From assembly GCA_964342675.1 (NCBI GenBank), contig CAYFFR010000018.1:1-28598 (forward strand): a stretch of DNA of 28,598 nt. The letters run 5' to 3'. The notes beneath the pieces are model-generated. The model made no database searches. It worked only from the letters and a program-made list of their open reading frames with translations, and was not told the DNA's origin. Both the position numbers and the translations under genes were made by a program. Source of the DNA: MED-G82 sp964342675 (GTDB lineage Bacteria > Pseudomonadota > Gammaproteobacteria > Magnimaribacterales > D2472). Positions 1 to 7,776 of the stretch are shown here, one piece after another; position 1 is the stretch's first letter; each line of letters opens with the position of its first letter.

Positions 1-45
1 GAGATCATGGATGATCCTTTTAAAGAAGCAGCATTAAATAGCTAG
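1..45 (+). CDS. rpsC: 30S ribosomal protein S3, C-terminal tail (partial)
   Basis: Frame 1 is open from the window edge to a TAG at 43-45, giving the tail EIMDDPFKEAALNS. The five-base gap to the L16 start fits the tight packing of the following genes. In the S10 operon the gene directly before rplP is rpsC, so this is probably the end of S3; that rests on synteny. The tail is acidic, whereas most S3 proteins end in a basic tail, so it may be a lineage-specific extension. The other two frames stop at 37 and earlier. The body of the gene lies outside the window. Confidence 0.5.
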   Translation, partial: EIMDDPFKEAALNS

Positions 46-50
46 AGATT

Positions 51-455
51 ATGTTACAGCCAAAACAAACAAAATTTAGAAAAATGCATAAAGGCAGGAA
101 TAGAGGATTAGCCCAAAGCGGGAACAGCATTGCTTTTGGTAAATTTGGTTTGAAAGCAGCCACTAGAGGAAGAATTACGGCTAGACAAATAGAATCTGCT
201 AGAAGAGCCATGACTAGATATATAAAAAGGGGAGGAAATATTTGGATTAGAATTTTTCCAGATAAACCTATTACAAAAAAACCGTTAGAAACAAGAATGG
301 GAAAAGGTAAAGGTAACGTTGAGTACTGGGTCAGTTTAGTCCAGCCTGGAAAGATCTTATATGAAATGTCTGGAGTAACAGAAGAAACTGCTAGAGAGGC
401 ATTTAGATTAGCTTCTGCTAAGTTGCCAGTAAAAACTAGTTTTATTAAGAAGTAA
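51..455 (+). CDS. rplP: 50S ribosomal protein L16
   Basis: Large-subunit protein L16, which helps organise the A-site tRNA region and the peptidyl-transferase centre. At 134 aa it is close to the usual 136. It begins MLQPKQTKFRKMHKGRN, the normal L16 N-terminus, and carries the family's basic RGGNIWIRIFPDKPIT stretch near residue 80 and a MGKGKG loop near residue 93. The ATG is supported by this N-terminal match; the Shine-Dalgarno is weak. It lies between the probable rpsC end and rpmC, as in the S10 operon. Confidence 0.98.
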   Translation: MLQPKQTKFRKMHKGRNRGLAQSGNSIAFGKFGLKAATRGRITARQIESARRAMTRYIKRGGNIWIRIFPDKPITKKPLETRMGKGKGNVEYWVSLVQPGKILYEMSGVTEETAREAFRLASAKLPVKTSFIKK

Positions 456-459
456 TATC

Positions 460-681
460 ATGGCTAAGAAAAAAGAAAAATTTATAGAAACTCTTCGTTC
501 TAAGAAGATCAATCAATTAGAAAAGATGCTAATCGATGAAAGAAATCAGCATTTTGAACAGAAGATTAAACATAGAACTGGACAATTAACAGGGCACCAT
601 ATTTTAAGTCAATCTAAAATAAAGATAGCCCAAATCAAAACAGTGATGACTGAAAAAAACAATCAGGAAAAACAATCATGA
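460..681 (+). CDS. rpmC: 50S ribosomal protein L29
   Basis: Small helical protein at the exit of the polypeptide tunnel, where L29 with L23 forms part of the docking site for trigger factor and SRP. The two-helix hairpin is recognisable (LRSKKINQLEKMLIDERNQ, then the TGQL segment). At 73 aa it is about ten longer than E. coli L29. The extra residues are a polar, lysine- and glutamine-rich tail ending NNQEKQS. The last four bases overlap the rpsQ start in an ATGA arrangement, which suggests translational coupling. Confidence 0.95.
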   Translation: MAKKKEKFIETLRSKKINQLEKMLIDERNQHFEQKIKHRTGQLTGHHILSQSKIKIAQIKTVMTEKNNQEKQS

Positions 682-971
682 GTACTAGATCAAGACAATT
701 ATCTGGTTTAGTTGTTAGCGATAAAGCCGATAAGACAATTACTGTAAAAATTGAGAGAAGAGTTAAACATCCTATGTACGGCAAAATTATTAAGAGGTCT
801 ACAAAAGTGCATGCACATGATGAGAGCAATTCTGCGAAAGTTGGAGATTTTGTCACGATCCAAGAATGTAAGCCCTATTCAAAATCTAAGTCATGGGTAT
901 TAATTGATTCTAATAAATTAACACAATCATCAGCCCAAGATTCTATTAATTTGGAGGAGTCCTCATCATGA
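678..971 (+). CDS. rpsQ: 30S ribosomal protein S17
   Basis: Primary 16S rRNA-binding protein with an OB fold. The core matches S17: LSGLVVSDKADKTITVKIER, HPMYGKIIKRSTKVHAHDE and VGDFVTIQECKPYSKSKSW. At 97 aa it is about 13 longer than E. coli S17 owing to a polar C-terminal tail (roughly residues 82-97, rich in Ser, Gln and Glu). It overlaps its upstream neighbour rpmC and its downstream neighbour rplN by four bases each (ATGA). Confidence 0.97.
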   Translation: MSTRSRQLSGLVVSDKADKTITVKIERRVKHPMYGKIIKRSTKVHAHDESNSAKVGDFVTIQECKPYSKSKSWVLIDSNKLTQSSAQDSINLEESSS

Positions 972-1336
972 TACAGATGCAATCAGTTTTAGATATTGCT
1001 GATAACAGTGGCGCAAGAAGTGTTATGTGTATTAAAGTCTTGGGCGGATCAAAAAGGAGATATGCAAATATCGGCGACATTGTTAAGGTTGCAGTAAAAG
1101 AAGCTATTCCCCAAGGCAAAGTAAAAAAAGGTCAAGTCGTCAATGCCCTTATAGTTCGTTCGAAGAAAGGAATTAGAAGACGTGACGGGTCCTTAATAAA
1201 ATTTGATGAAAACGCTGCAGTTCTTTTAAATCAGCAAAATGCTCCTATAGGAACTAGAGTGTTTGGGCCTGTAACAAGGGAACTGAGGTCAGGCAATTTT
1301 ATGAAAATAATTTCTTTAGCTCCAGAGGTATTGTGA
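968..1336 (+). CDS. rplN: 50S ribosomal protein L14
   Basis: Universal large-subunit protein at the subunit interface. 122 aa, about the family's fixed length. It starts MIQMQSVLDIADNSGARSV and contains the conserved GGSKRRYANIGDIVKVAVKEA and FGPVTRELR segments. This is normally the first gene of the spc operon, but here its start overlaps the rpsQ stop by four bases, so there is no room for a separate spc promoter directly upstream. A TGA stop at 1334-1336 leads closely into rplX. Confidence 0.98.
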   Translation: MIQMQSVLDIADNSGARSVMCIKVLGGSKRRYANIGDIVKVAVKEAIPQGKVKKGQVVNALIVRSKKGIRRRDGSLIKFDENAAVLLNQQNAPIGTRVFGPVTRELRSGNFMKIISLAPEVL

Positions 1337-1338
1337 TT

Positions 1339-1665
1339 ATGGATACTAAGAATACAAAAACAAAGTTTATAAGTGGTGATGAGGTTGTGGTAATTGCTGG
1401 AAGAGATATTGGTAAGAGGGGTACCTTAAGAACGATCTTAAAAAACAATAAGGGGATAGTTACGGGTATTAATATGGTGAAGAAACATACCAAGCCAAAT
1501 CCAGAGATGGGGATCACAGGAGGCATAGTTGATCAGGAATCTACAATTGATCTATCTAACTTAGCAATTTGGAATCCAAAGAAGAAAAAGGGAGATAAGA
1601 TTGGGTTTGAAATAAACGATAAACAAAAATCTAGGATCTTTAGATCAGATAAAAACACTATATAG
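1339..1665 (+). CDS. rplX: 50S ribosomal protein L24
   Basis: Assembly-initiating 23S rRNA-binding protein with a KOW motif (FISGDEVVVIAGRDIGKRGT, about residues 11-30). I chose the ATG at 1339 (108 aa) over the in-frame GTG at 1333. An AGAGG at 1324-1328 sits ten bases before the ATG but only four before the GTG, and the GTG would overlap the L14 stop. E. coli L24 is 104 aa. The basic KKHTKPNPEMGITGGIVDQE segment is typical of the family. Confidence 0.94.
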   Translation: MDTKNTKTKFISGDEVVVIAGRDIGKRGTLRTILKNNKGIVTGINMVKKHTKPNPEMGITGGIVDQESTIDLSNLAIWNPKKKKGDKIGFEINDKQKSRIFRSDKNTI

Positions 1666-1667
1666 CG

Positions 1668-2204
1668 ATGAATTTAAAACAAAAATTTACTTCTGAAATA
1701 ATTCCTGCTCTTAAGGATTCTCTTGGTCTAGAGAATATAATGGCAGTTCCAAGAGTTACTAAAATTGTTGTCAATATGGGTGTTGGAGAAGCTGCATTAG
1801 ATAAGAAACATCTTGAGTCTGCACAAAATGATTTGTTAGCAATAACTGGACAAAAGCCAGTCATAACTAAAGCACGAAAATCAGTTGCAACTTTTAAAAT
1901 TCGTGATGGATGGCCTATAGGATGCAAAGTTACTCTTCGTGGAAATAGAATGTACGATTTTCTTGAAAGATTAATCAATATAGCGATTCCTAGAGAAAGA
2001 GACTTTAGGGGATTAAATCCAAAGTCATTTGATCAGCAAGGGAATTACAGCATGGGCATAAAAGAGCAAATTATCTTTCCTGAAATTAACTATGATCATA
2101 TCGATAAGATCAGGGGCATGGATATTTGTATTAACACTTCAGCTCGCAATCAAGAAGAAGCAAAAGCTCTTTTAGAAGCGTTACAGTTTCCATTTAAAAA
2201 GTAG
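1668..2204 (+). CDS. rplE: 50S ribosomal protein L5
   Basis: 5S rRNA-binding protein of the central protuberance. 178 aa against 179 in E. coli. Clear family blocks: RVTKIVVNMGVGEA, TGQKPVITKARKSVATFKIR, GCKVTLRG, and RDFRGLNPKSFDQQGNYSMG. It starts two bases after rplX. In E. coli the S8 repressor site on spc mRNA overlaps the start of rplE; I could not convincingly fold an S8-like site here by eye. Confidence 0.98.
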   Translation: MNLKQKFTSEIIPALKDSLGLENIMAVPRVTKIVVNMGVGEAALDKKHLESAQNDLLAITGQKPVITKARKSVATFKIRDGWPIGCKVTLRGNRMYDFLERLINIAIPRERDFRGLNPKSFDQQGNYSMGIKEQIIFPEINYDHIDKIRGMDICINTSARNQEEAKALLEALQFPFKK

Positions 2205-2213
2205 GTAATAAAT

Positions 2214-2519
2214 ATGACAAGAAAATCAATTATTGCAAGAGAACATAAGAGGCAAAAAACAGTAGCCAAATATGCTAAAAAAAGAGCAGAATTAAAAAAA
2301 TCTTTTTTAGACCAAAATAATAGCTATGAAGACAGAATGGCTGCATTTACTAAATTACAAAAGTTACCCAGAAATGCAAGCCCTTCAAGAATGCATAGAA
2401 GGTGTCTAATTACAGGCAGACCTAATGCTGTTTATAGGAAATTTGGTATAAGCAGAATTAAATTAAGAGAAGCAGCAATGAGAGGAGATATTCCAGGACT
2501 AGTTAAATCTAGCTGGTAA
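2214..2519 (+). CDS. rpsN: 30S ribosomal protein S14
   Basis: Head protein of the 30S subunit. 101 aa, the long form without zinc: only one of the four zinc-ligand cysteines is present (MHRRCLITGRP), as in most Gammaproteobacteria. The C-terminal KFGISRIKLREAAMRGDIPG is diagnostic. It lies between rplE and rpsH in the standard spc order. Confidence 0.97.
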   Translation: MTRKSIIAREHKRQKTVAKYAKKRAELKKSFLDQNNSYEDRMAAFTKLQKLPRNASPSRMHRRCLITGRPNAVYRKFGISRIKLREAAMRGDIPGLVKSSW

Positions 2520-2527
2520 AAATTAAT

Positions 2528-2923
2528 ATGAGTTTCCAAGATCCAATTTCAGATTGTTTGACCAGAATACGTAATGGCCTGATGAGAGGAAAAACTAGTG
2601 TGGTTGTACCATTTTCACAATTTAAAGAACAATTAATTAATGTATTAGTATCTGAGGGATACTTATTGGGGAGCGAAAAAAATAATATTGATGGCAAAGA
2701 AGTATTAGAAGTTTCACTTAAATATATTAATGCAGAACCAGCAATTAGAGATTTAAAAAGAATCAGCAAACCAAGCCTAAGAAGGTATTCCGGTTCAAAG
2801 AATATTGGAAACGTTAAGGGTGGTTTGGGCGTGTACATTCTATCAACTAATAAAGGTTTGTTAACTGACAAACAGGCTAAAGACGAAAATGTTGGTGGCG
2901 AAGTAATTTGTGAAGTGTTTTAA
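2528..2923 (+). CDS. rpsH: 30S ribosomal protein S8
   Basis: Central-domain 16S rRNA-binding protein and, in E. coli, the translational repressor of the spc operon. 131 aa against 130. It starts MSFQDPISDCLTRIRNGLMRGK and has the C-terminal signature GGLGVYILSTNKGLLTDKQA. Whether it still represses its operon cannot be read from the sequence. Confidence 0.97.
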   Translation: MSFQDPISDCLTRIRNGLMRGKTSVVVPFSQFKEQLINVLVSEGYLLGSEKNNIDGKEVLEVSLKYINAEPAIRDLKRISKPSLRRYSGSKNIGNVKGGLGVYILSTNKGLLTDKQAKDENVGGEVICEVF

Positions 2924-2925
2924 TT

Positions 2926-3483
2926 ATGTCTAGAGTAGCTAAAAATCCAATCGTTCTTTCTGAAGGTGCCACTTTAGAAGTAGTTAATAGTAGAGTTAAA
3001 GTTTCTGGGCCTCAGGGAAGTGATGAGTTTCAACTACCTCTAACTATAGATCTAGTTCAGGGTGATGATAAAACTTATACGATTAAATATGATGAATCTT
3101 CAAGTGATTCAACAGCTCTTGCAGGCACATCAAGATCAATCATTCATAATATGATTATAGGCGTCACTAAAGGTTTTGAAAAAAAACTAGAGTTAGTCGG
3201 TGTGGGTTATAGAGCAAAAGTTAGTGGAAAACTAGTTGAGTTAACTTTAGGTTTTTCTCATCCTATCAAGCATGAATTGCCTGAAGAGGTAACGGCTGAA
3301 ACTCCTAGCCAGACTGAAATCGTTCTCCGTAGCCATAATAAACAAATATTAGGTCAAGTTGCTTCTGAAATTAGAGCCTATCGTCCTCCTGAACCCTATA
3401 AGGGTAAGGGAGTTAGGTATGCTGATGAGCAAATTAAGAGAAAAGAGGCTAAAAAAGCCGCAGGTGCAGGAGTAGGAGCTTAA
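2926..3483 (+). CDS. rplF: 50S ribosomal protein L6
   Basis: Large-subunit protein near the GTPase-associated region. 185 aa, about eight longer than E. coli because of an alanine- and glycine-rich tail after KRKEAKK. Motifs include SRVAKNPI at the N-terminus, ELVGVGYRAKVSGK near residue 90, and YRPPEPYKGKGVRYADEQIKRKEAKK near residues 152-177. The start lies two bases after rpsH. Confidence 0.97.
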   Translation: MSRVAKNPIVLSEGATLEVVNSRVKVSGPQGSDEFQLPLTIDLVQGDDKTYTIKYDESSSDSTALAGTSRSIIHNMIIGVTKGFEKKLELVGVGYRAKVSGKLVELTLGFSHPIKHELPEEVTAETPSQTEIVLRSHNKQILGQVASEIRAYRPPEPYKGKGVRYADEQIKRKEAKKAAGAGVGA

Positions 3484-3484
3484 A

Positions 3485-3829
3485 ATGAACAAACAAAAAT
3501 CAAGAATAAGAAGAGCTTCAAAAACTCGAGCAAGGGTTGCAGTGCAAGATAAACCAAGACTATCAGTTTTTAAGTCTTCTAGTAATATTTATGCCCAAGT
3601 ATTTGATTCATCCGGAAAAGAAGTTCTTGCATCAGCTTCAACAAATGAAAAAGAAAATAAGAATGGTAAAAGCAATATAGAGTCAGCAAGAACAGTTGGC
3701 AAGTCAATTGCTGAGCGTGCTATTAAAGCAGGAATCAAAAGAGTTGTGTTTGATCGTTCAGGCTATATTTATCACGGTAAAGTCAAGGCAGTGGCTGAAT
3801 CAGCAAGAGAAGCGGGTTTGGAGTTCTAA
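3485..3829 (+). CDS. rplR: 50S ribosomal protein L18
   Basis: 5S rRNA-binding partner of L5. 114 aa against 117 in E. coli. Motifs: basic N-terminus KQKSRIRRASKTRAR, RLSVFKSSSNIYAQVFD, and the C-terminal VFDRSGYIYHGKVKAVAESAREAGLEF. The ATG is one base after the rplF stop. Confidence 0.97.
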   Translation: MNKQKSRIRRASKTRARVAVQDKPRLSVFKSSSNIYAQVFDSSGKEVLASASTNEKENKNGKSNIESARTVGKSIAERAIKAGIKRVVFDRSGYIYHGKVKAVAESAREAGLEF

Positions 3830-3830
3830 T

Positions 3831-4334
3831 ATGGATCAAAATAATATTAACATGCAACAACAAGATGTTCTTGAAGAAAAGCTAGTCCAGGTTAATAGAG
3901 TAGCTAAAGTAGTAAAGGGCGGTAGGATTTTTGGTTTTACAGCTCTGACCGTTGTTGGAGATGGAAGGGGTAAGGTAGGTTTTGGAAGAGGCAAAGCTAA
4001 AGAAGTCCCTATTGCTATCCAAAAAGCGATGGAAAGCGCAAGAAGGAATATGGTCGATGTAAGCCTTAATGGATCAACCCTTTGGTACCCAATTAAAGCA
4101 AAACATGGCTCAGCTAAGGTATATATGCAACCAGCTTCCGAGGGGACAGGGATTATCGCTGGTGGAGCTATGAGAGCAGTTTTAGAGCTAGTCGGTGTTC
4201 AAAATGTTTTAGCTAAATGCTATGGATCTACAAATCCAATGAATGTAGTAAGAGCAACTATTAATGCTTTAAAAAGTATGGAATCACCTCAAGAGGTTGC
4301 TGAAAGAAGAGGCAAGGATGTAGAGGCTATTTGA
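3831..4334 (+). CDS. rpsE: 30S ribosomal protein S5
   Basis: Decoding-fidelity protein of the 30S body. The reading frame is open further upstream inside rplR, but the ATG at 3831, one base after the rplR stop, gives 167 aa, exactly the E. coli length, and a normal N-terminus leading into EEKLVQVNRVAKVVKGGR. Other motifs are GDGRGKVGFGRGKAKEVPIAI and the C-terminal GSTNPMNVVRATINAL. The rpmD ATG overlaps its TGA stop by one base. Confidence 0.97.
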   Translation: MDQNNINMQQQDVLEEKLVQVNRVAKVVKGGRIFGFTALTVVGDGRGKVGFGRGKAKEVPIAIQKAMESARRNMVDVSLNGSTLWYPIKAKHGSAKVYMQPASEGTGIIAGGAMRAVLELVGVQNVLAKCYGSTNPMNVVRATINALKSMESPQEVAERRGKDVEAI

Positions 4335-4522
4335 TGGCAAAGAGTAAAACTATAAAAATTAAATTGATAAAAAGCGGCATTGGGCGCATGCAGAAGCATA
4401 AACTCTGTATAAAAGGCCTTGGTTTCAAAAGACTCAATCAAGTTGTTGAGGTAGAAAACACTCCCAGCAATCAAGGAATGATTAATAAGATTAAGGACAT
4501 GATCGTCTTTGTAAGCAAATAA
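4334..4522 (+). CDS. rpmD: 50S ribosomal protein L30
   Basis: Small ferredoxin-fold protein of the large subunit. I place the start at the ATG at 4334 (62 aa), in a TGATG overlap with the rpsE stop and seven bases after an AGAGG (4322-4326). A TTG one codon earlier is possible but would add only a Met. Motifs: KTIKIKLIKSGIGRMQKHK and LGFKRLNQVVEVENTPSNQGMI (split by KLCIKG). E. coli L30 is 59 aa. It sits between rpsE and rplO as usual. Confidence 0.95.
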   Translation: MAKSKTIKIKLIKSGIGRMQKHKLCIKGLGFKRLNQVVEVENTPSNQGMINKIKDMIVFVSK

Positions 4523-4534
4523 TATATTTTAAAT

Positions 4535-4960
4535 ATGATTAAACTAAATACACTATCATCTAAAGGAACAAAACAAACCTCAAAAAGAGTTGGTCGAGGA
4601 ATAGGATCTGGTTTTGGTAAAACATCTGGAAGAGGTCATAAGGGTCAGAAGTCTCGATCAGGAGGCTCAATCAGCAGAGGATTTGAGGGAGGTCAGATGC
4701 CACTTCAACAACGCATTCCTAAATTTGGCTTCACTTCTAGAGTAAATAATTATTCAAAAGAAATAAATATTAAGAGCTTAGTTGATCTAAAGGAAGTCAG
4801 TCTAAGCACTCTTAGAGAGGCAAAAATTATATCTAAATCTGTAAAAAAAGTTAAAGTTTTTGGAAATACTCCTCTTGATAAAGCTATTAACTTTTCAGGT
4901 ATTAAATTAACTAAAGGAGCTAGATCAGTTGTTGAAAAGGCAGGAGGAAAAATTAGTTAG
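4535..4960 (+). CDS. rplO: 50S ribosomal protein L15
   Basis: Late-assembly large-subunit protein. 141 aa against 144. It has the glycine- and arginine-rich N-terminal tail (KRVGRGIGSGFGKTSGRGHK, then GQKSRSGG), the MPLQQRIPKFGF segment, and a globular C-terminal domain ending in KGARSVVEKAGGK. It leads into secY with a two-base gap. Confidence 0.97.
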   Translation: MIKLNTLSSKGTKQTSKRVGRGIGSGFGKTSGRGHKGQKSRSGGSISRGFEGGQMPLQQRIPKFGFTSRVNNYSKEINIKSLVDLKEVSLSTLREAKIISKSVKKVKVFGNTPLDKAINFSGIKLTKGARSVVEKAGGKIS

Positions 4961-4962
4961 CT

Positions 4963-6261
4963 ATGGCAAACGATGGTAACAAAGGCGATCTTTGGAGAAG
5001 AATTAGATTTGTTCTGATGGCTATAGTCATTTATAGAATAGGAACATATATTCCTATTCCTGGAATCAATCCTACCCAAGTTTCTCAACTTTTTAATTTT
5101 GGTGAGGGCGGAATTTTAGATATGTTTAATCTTTTCTCAGGTGGTTCTTTAGAAAGGATGAGTATCTTTACATTAAATGTTGTTCCATATATTTCTGCTG
5201 CAATTATCATGCAATTATTTCAAAATGCCATCCCATACTTACAGGAATTAAAAAAAGATGGACAAGCAGGCAGAAATGCACTCACTCAGTATACAAGATA
5301 TGGCACTGTCTTAATTGCTTTTATTCAAGCTAGTGCATTAGCAGTAACTTTAAGTACTGGAGGTGTTGCTTATAACTCTGGGATCTATTTTATTGTTGTT
5401 GCTGTTTTTAGTGTTGTTGCAGGAACAGTATTTTTAATGTGGTTAGGTGAGCAAGTTACAGAAAGAGGGATAGGGAATGGAATTTCTATTATTATTGCCA
5501 CAAGCATTTTATCAGGAATACCAACTGCTGTTGGCCAAGCATTCACTCAGGCATTTGGCCCTACAAGGTCTTTATCAGTATTATTGCTCTTAGGTATTGG
5601 TGTTTTAGCAATAGTATTAATAGCAGTAGTTGTGTTTATTGAAAGAGGCCAAAGAAGAATAACTGTCAACTATGCTCAAAGGCAACAAGGAAGGAAATTA
5701 ATGCAGGCTCAAGCATCACACCTTCCATTTAAAGTGAATATGGCTGGTGTTATACCAGCAATTTTTGCTAGCACTTTTTTATTATTTCCAGCATCTATTA
5801 TTAGCTTTATTGATCCACAACAAGAGTCATATATTATGACTTCTATATCTCTAGCTTTAAATCCTGGCCAACCCTTATATATATTAACTTTTGCTGTCTT
5901 AATTATTTCATTTTGTTTTATATGGCTAGCTCTTACTTTCAATACTAGAGAAGTATCAGATAATTTGAAGAGGTCTGGCGCATATATTCCAGGCATTAGA
6001 CCTGGTGAACAGACAGCTGGTTATATAGATAATGTATTAGCGCGCTTAACAGTATTTGGAAGCATTTATTTAACTTTAATTTGTTTGTTACCTTTAGGGC
6101 TTATAAGTTTTACGGGGGTATCATTTTATTTAGGAGGAACTTCATTATTAATCGTTGTTGTAGTGCTTATGGACTTTATGTCCCAAGTACAATCTCATAT
6201 GATGTCTTCCCAATACGCCTCATTACTTAAAAAAGCTAATTTAAAGAATTACAAAAGATAA
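4963..6261 (+). CDS. secY: Protein translocase subunit SecY
   Basis: Central channel of the SecYEG translocon in the inner membrane. 432 aa against 443 in E. coli. The hydrophobic profile fits ten membrane helices. Motifs include RIGTYIPIPGI in the first helix, the plug region LDMFNLFSGGSLERMSIF, NVVPYISAAIIMQLF, GERGIGNGISIII-type sequence around residue 167, and the cytoplasmic loop ERGQRRITVNYAQRQQGRK near residues 226-245. The C-terminal domain retains IPGIRPGEQT. Placement after rplO as the last long gene of spc is standard. Confidence 0.98.
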   Translation: MANDGNKGDLWRRIRFVLMAIVIYRIGTYIPIPGINPTQVSQLFNFGEGGILDMFNLFSGGSLERMSIFTLNVVPYISAAIIMQLFQNAIPYLQELKKDGQAGRNALTQYTRYGTVLIAFIQASALAVTLSTGGVAYNSGIYFIVVAVFSVVAGTVFLMWLGEQVTERGIGNGISIIIATSILSGIPTAVGQAFTQAFGPTRSLSVLLLLGIGVLAIVLIAVVVFIERGQRRITVNYAQRQQGRKLMQAQASHLPFKVNMAGVIPAIFASTFLLFPASIISFIDPQQESYIMTSISLALNPGQPLYILTFAVLIISFCFIWLALTFNTREVSDNLKRSGAYIPGIRPGEQTAGYIDNVLARLTVFGSIYLTLICLLPLGLISFTGVSFYLGGTSLLIVVVVLMDFMSQVQSHMMSSQYASLLKKANLKNYKR

Positions 6262-6263
6262 CC

Positions 6264-6380
6264 ATGAAAGTCAGAACTTCAATAAAAAAGATTTGTAGGG
6301 ATTGCAAAATTGTTCGAAGAAAAGGAGTCTTATATGTTATTTGTAAAACAGAACCCAAACATAAACAGAGGCAAGGATAA
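6264..6380 (+). CDS. rpmJ: 50S ribosomal protein L36 (zinc-binding form)
   Basis: A 38-aa gene filling the gap between secY and rpsM. It translates as MKVRTSIKKICRDCKIVRRK followed by GVLYVICKTEPKHKQRQG, nearly the textbook gammaproteobacterial L36. The zinc ribbon is intact: C11, C14, C27 and H33. It starts two bases after the secY stop and ends three bases before rpsM. Confidence 0.97.
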   Translation: MKVRTSIKKICRDCKIVRRKGVLYVICKTEPKHKQRQG

Positions 6381-6383
6381 ATT

Positions 6384-6740
6384 ATGGCGCGTATAGCAGG
6401 AGTAAATGTACCTGAAAATAAACATCTTGAGATTGCTTTAACTCATATATATGGAATTGGAAGAAAATCTGCTCAAAAAATATGTCTAGAGGCAGGTCTT
6501 GATTACACACATAAGATATCTGATATCAAAGAGGATGAGGTAGAAAAAATTAGAACAGTAATTGCAAAATATATTGTTGAAGGAGATTTAAGAAGAGAGA
6601 TAAGTACAAATATAAAAAGATTAATGGATTTAGGTACATATCGAGGCATCAGGCATAGAAGAAAGTTACCAACTAGAGGCCAAAGAACTAAAACTAATGC
6701 TAGGACTAGGAAGGGCCCTAGAAAACCAATGAGGGCTTAG
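6384..6740 (+). CDS. rpsM: 30S ribosomal protein S13
   Basis: Head protein of the 30S subunit contacting P-site tRNA and forming intersubunit bridges. 118 aa, the E. coli length. It starts MARIAGVNVPENKHLEIALT and ends with the basic tail GQRTKTNARTRKGPRKP. In E. coli this is the first gene of the alpha operon, with a long S4-binding leader. Here only three bases separate it from rpmJ, so that leader is absent as a separate region. Confidence 0.98.
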   Translation: MARIAGVNVPENKHLEIALTHIYGIGRKSAQKICLEAGLDYTHKISDIKEDEVEKIRTVIAKYIVEGDLRREISTNIKRLMDLGTYRGIRHRRKLPTRGQRTKTNARTRKGPRKPMRA

Positions 6741-6746
6741 AATATT

Positions 6747-7124
6747 ATGGCAACTAAAAGTAAAAAAACTAAAAAAGTTATATCAGAAGGTATAGCCCAC
6801 ATACATTCTTCATTTAATAATACGATTATTACCATAACTGATAAACAAGGAAATGCTATTTGTTGGGCTACATCAGGAGGATCTGGTTTTAGAGGCTCAA
6901 GAAAAAGCACACCATTTGCAGCACAAATTGCTGCTGAGAAAGCTGCAAATACTGCAAAAGAATTTGGGATGATAAGGGTTGATGTAAAAGTTAGAGGTCC
7001 TGGGGCAGGGAGAGAATCAGCTATCAGGTCATTAAATGCTTCGGGTTTAAAGATTACAAGCATTACTGATGTTACACCACTCCCTCATAATGGATGTAGA
7101 CCCCCAAAAAAGAGAAGAGTTTAA
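6747..7124 (+). CDS. rpsK: 30S ribosomal protein S11
   Basis: Platform protein at the Shine-Dalgarno-binding region of the 30S subunit. 125 aa against 129. Motifs: GIAHIHSSFNNTIITITD, GFRGSRKSTPFAAQIAAEKA and the C-terminal TPLPHNGCRPPKKRRV. Its stop codon lies inside the strong Shine-Dalgarno of rpsD. Confidence 0.98.
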   Translation: MATKSKKTKKVISEGIAHIHSSFNNTIITITDKQGNAICWATSGGSGFRGSRKSTPFAAQIAAEKAANTAKEFGMIRVDVKVRGPGAGRESAIRSLNASGLKITSITDVTPLPHNGCRPPKKRRV

Positions 7125-7130
7125 GGAGGA
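7123..7130 (+). promoter_or_regulatory. Strong ribosome binding site of rpsD
   Basis: AAGGAGGA at 7123-7130 is close to a full anti-16S complement, eight bases before the rpsD ATG. It overlaps the rpsK TAA stop (7122-7124). Most ribosomal genes here have weak or no visible Shine-Dalgarno sequences, so this one stands out. Confidence 0.8.
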
Positions 7131-7138
7131 AATAATTT

Positions 7139-7762
7139 ATGGCTAGATATAGAGGACCATCATTACGACTCTCCAGAAGGGAGGGCACTGATTTAATGCT
7201 CAAAAGCGGAGTTAGAGCAATAGAATCAAAATGCAATATGGATACCGCTCCTGGTGTACATGGACTAAGAAGAGGCCGTTTATCAGATTATGGGCTGCAA
7301 TTAAGAGAAAAACAGAAAGTACGCAGAATGTATGGTATCTTGGAAAAGCAGTTTAGAAATTATTATAAAAAAGCAGCAAGAGCAAAAGGGAATACTGGAG
7401 AGAACTTGCTCTCGTATTTAGAACAAAGATTAGATAATGTGGTTTATAGAATGGGTTTTGCTTCAACTCGCGCTGAAGCTCGTCAATTAGTATCTCACAA
7501 GGCTTTTATGGTAAATGGTAATACAGTTAATATCCCTTCATATCAAGTACAACCAGAAGATTCTGTTGAAGTTAGAGAAAAAGCTAAAACACAAAACAGG
7601 ATCCAAGCCGCAATTAAGATATCTGCTGATCATAGAGAACCATGTGGATGGTTAGAGGTAGATTCAAAAAACTTTAAGGGTGTGTTTAAATCTCTTCCTG
7701 ACAGAACAGATCTAAGCGCTGAAATTAATGAGAATCTCATTGTTGAGCTCTACTCAAAATAA
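7139..7762 (+). CDS. rpsD: 30S ribosomal protein S4
   Basis: Assembly-initiator protein of the 30S body and, in E. coli, translational repressor of the alpha operon. 207 aa against 206. It opens MARYRGPSLRLSRREGTDL, has the S4 RNA-binding fold (LDNVVYRMGFASTRAEARQL, VSHKAFMVNG), and ends ENLIVELYSK. C32 is present but the other N-terminal cysteines of zinc-type S4 proteins are not. The classic S4 target before rpsM is missing in this operon. Confidence 0.98.
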   Translation: MARYRGPSLRLSRREGTDLMLKSGVRAIESKCNMDTAPGVHGLRRGRLSDYGLQLREKQKVRRMYGILEKQFRNYYKKAARAKGNTGENLLSYLEQRLDNVVYRMGFASTRAEARQLVSHKAFMVNGNTVNIPSYQVQPEDSVEVREKAKTQNRIQAAIKISADHREPCGWLEVDSKNFKGVFKSLPDRTDLSAEINENLIVELYSK

Positions 7763-7776
7763 AAGGGAAGAAAAAT

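Noticed and set aside
89..103. Possible tandem repeat encoding FGDI in dnaJ (residue coordinates)
   Set aside because: Low-complexity Gly/Phe repeats are normal in DnaJ and do not indicate a separate element.
3696..3830. N-terminal extension of rpsE into rplR
   Set aside because: It reads rplR in another frame; the ATG at 3831 gives the normal S5 length and N-terminus.
5709..5996. Antisense open frame of 95 codons inside secY
   Set aside because: It lies fully inside a certain gene, resembles no known family, and AT-rich coding sequence commonly yields such shadows. The same applies to antisense frames in rplP, rpsK, dnaK and the symporter.
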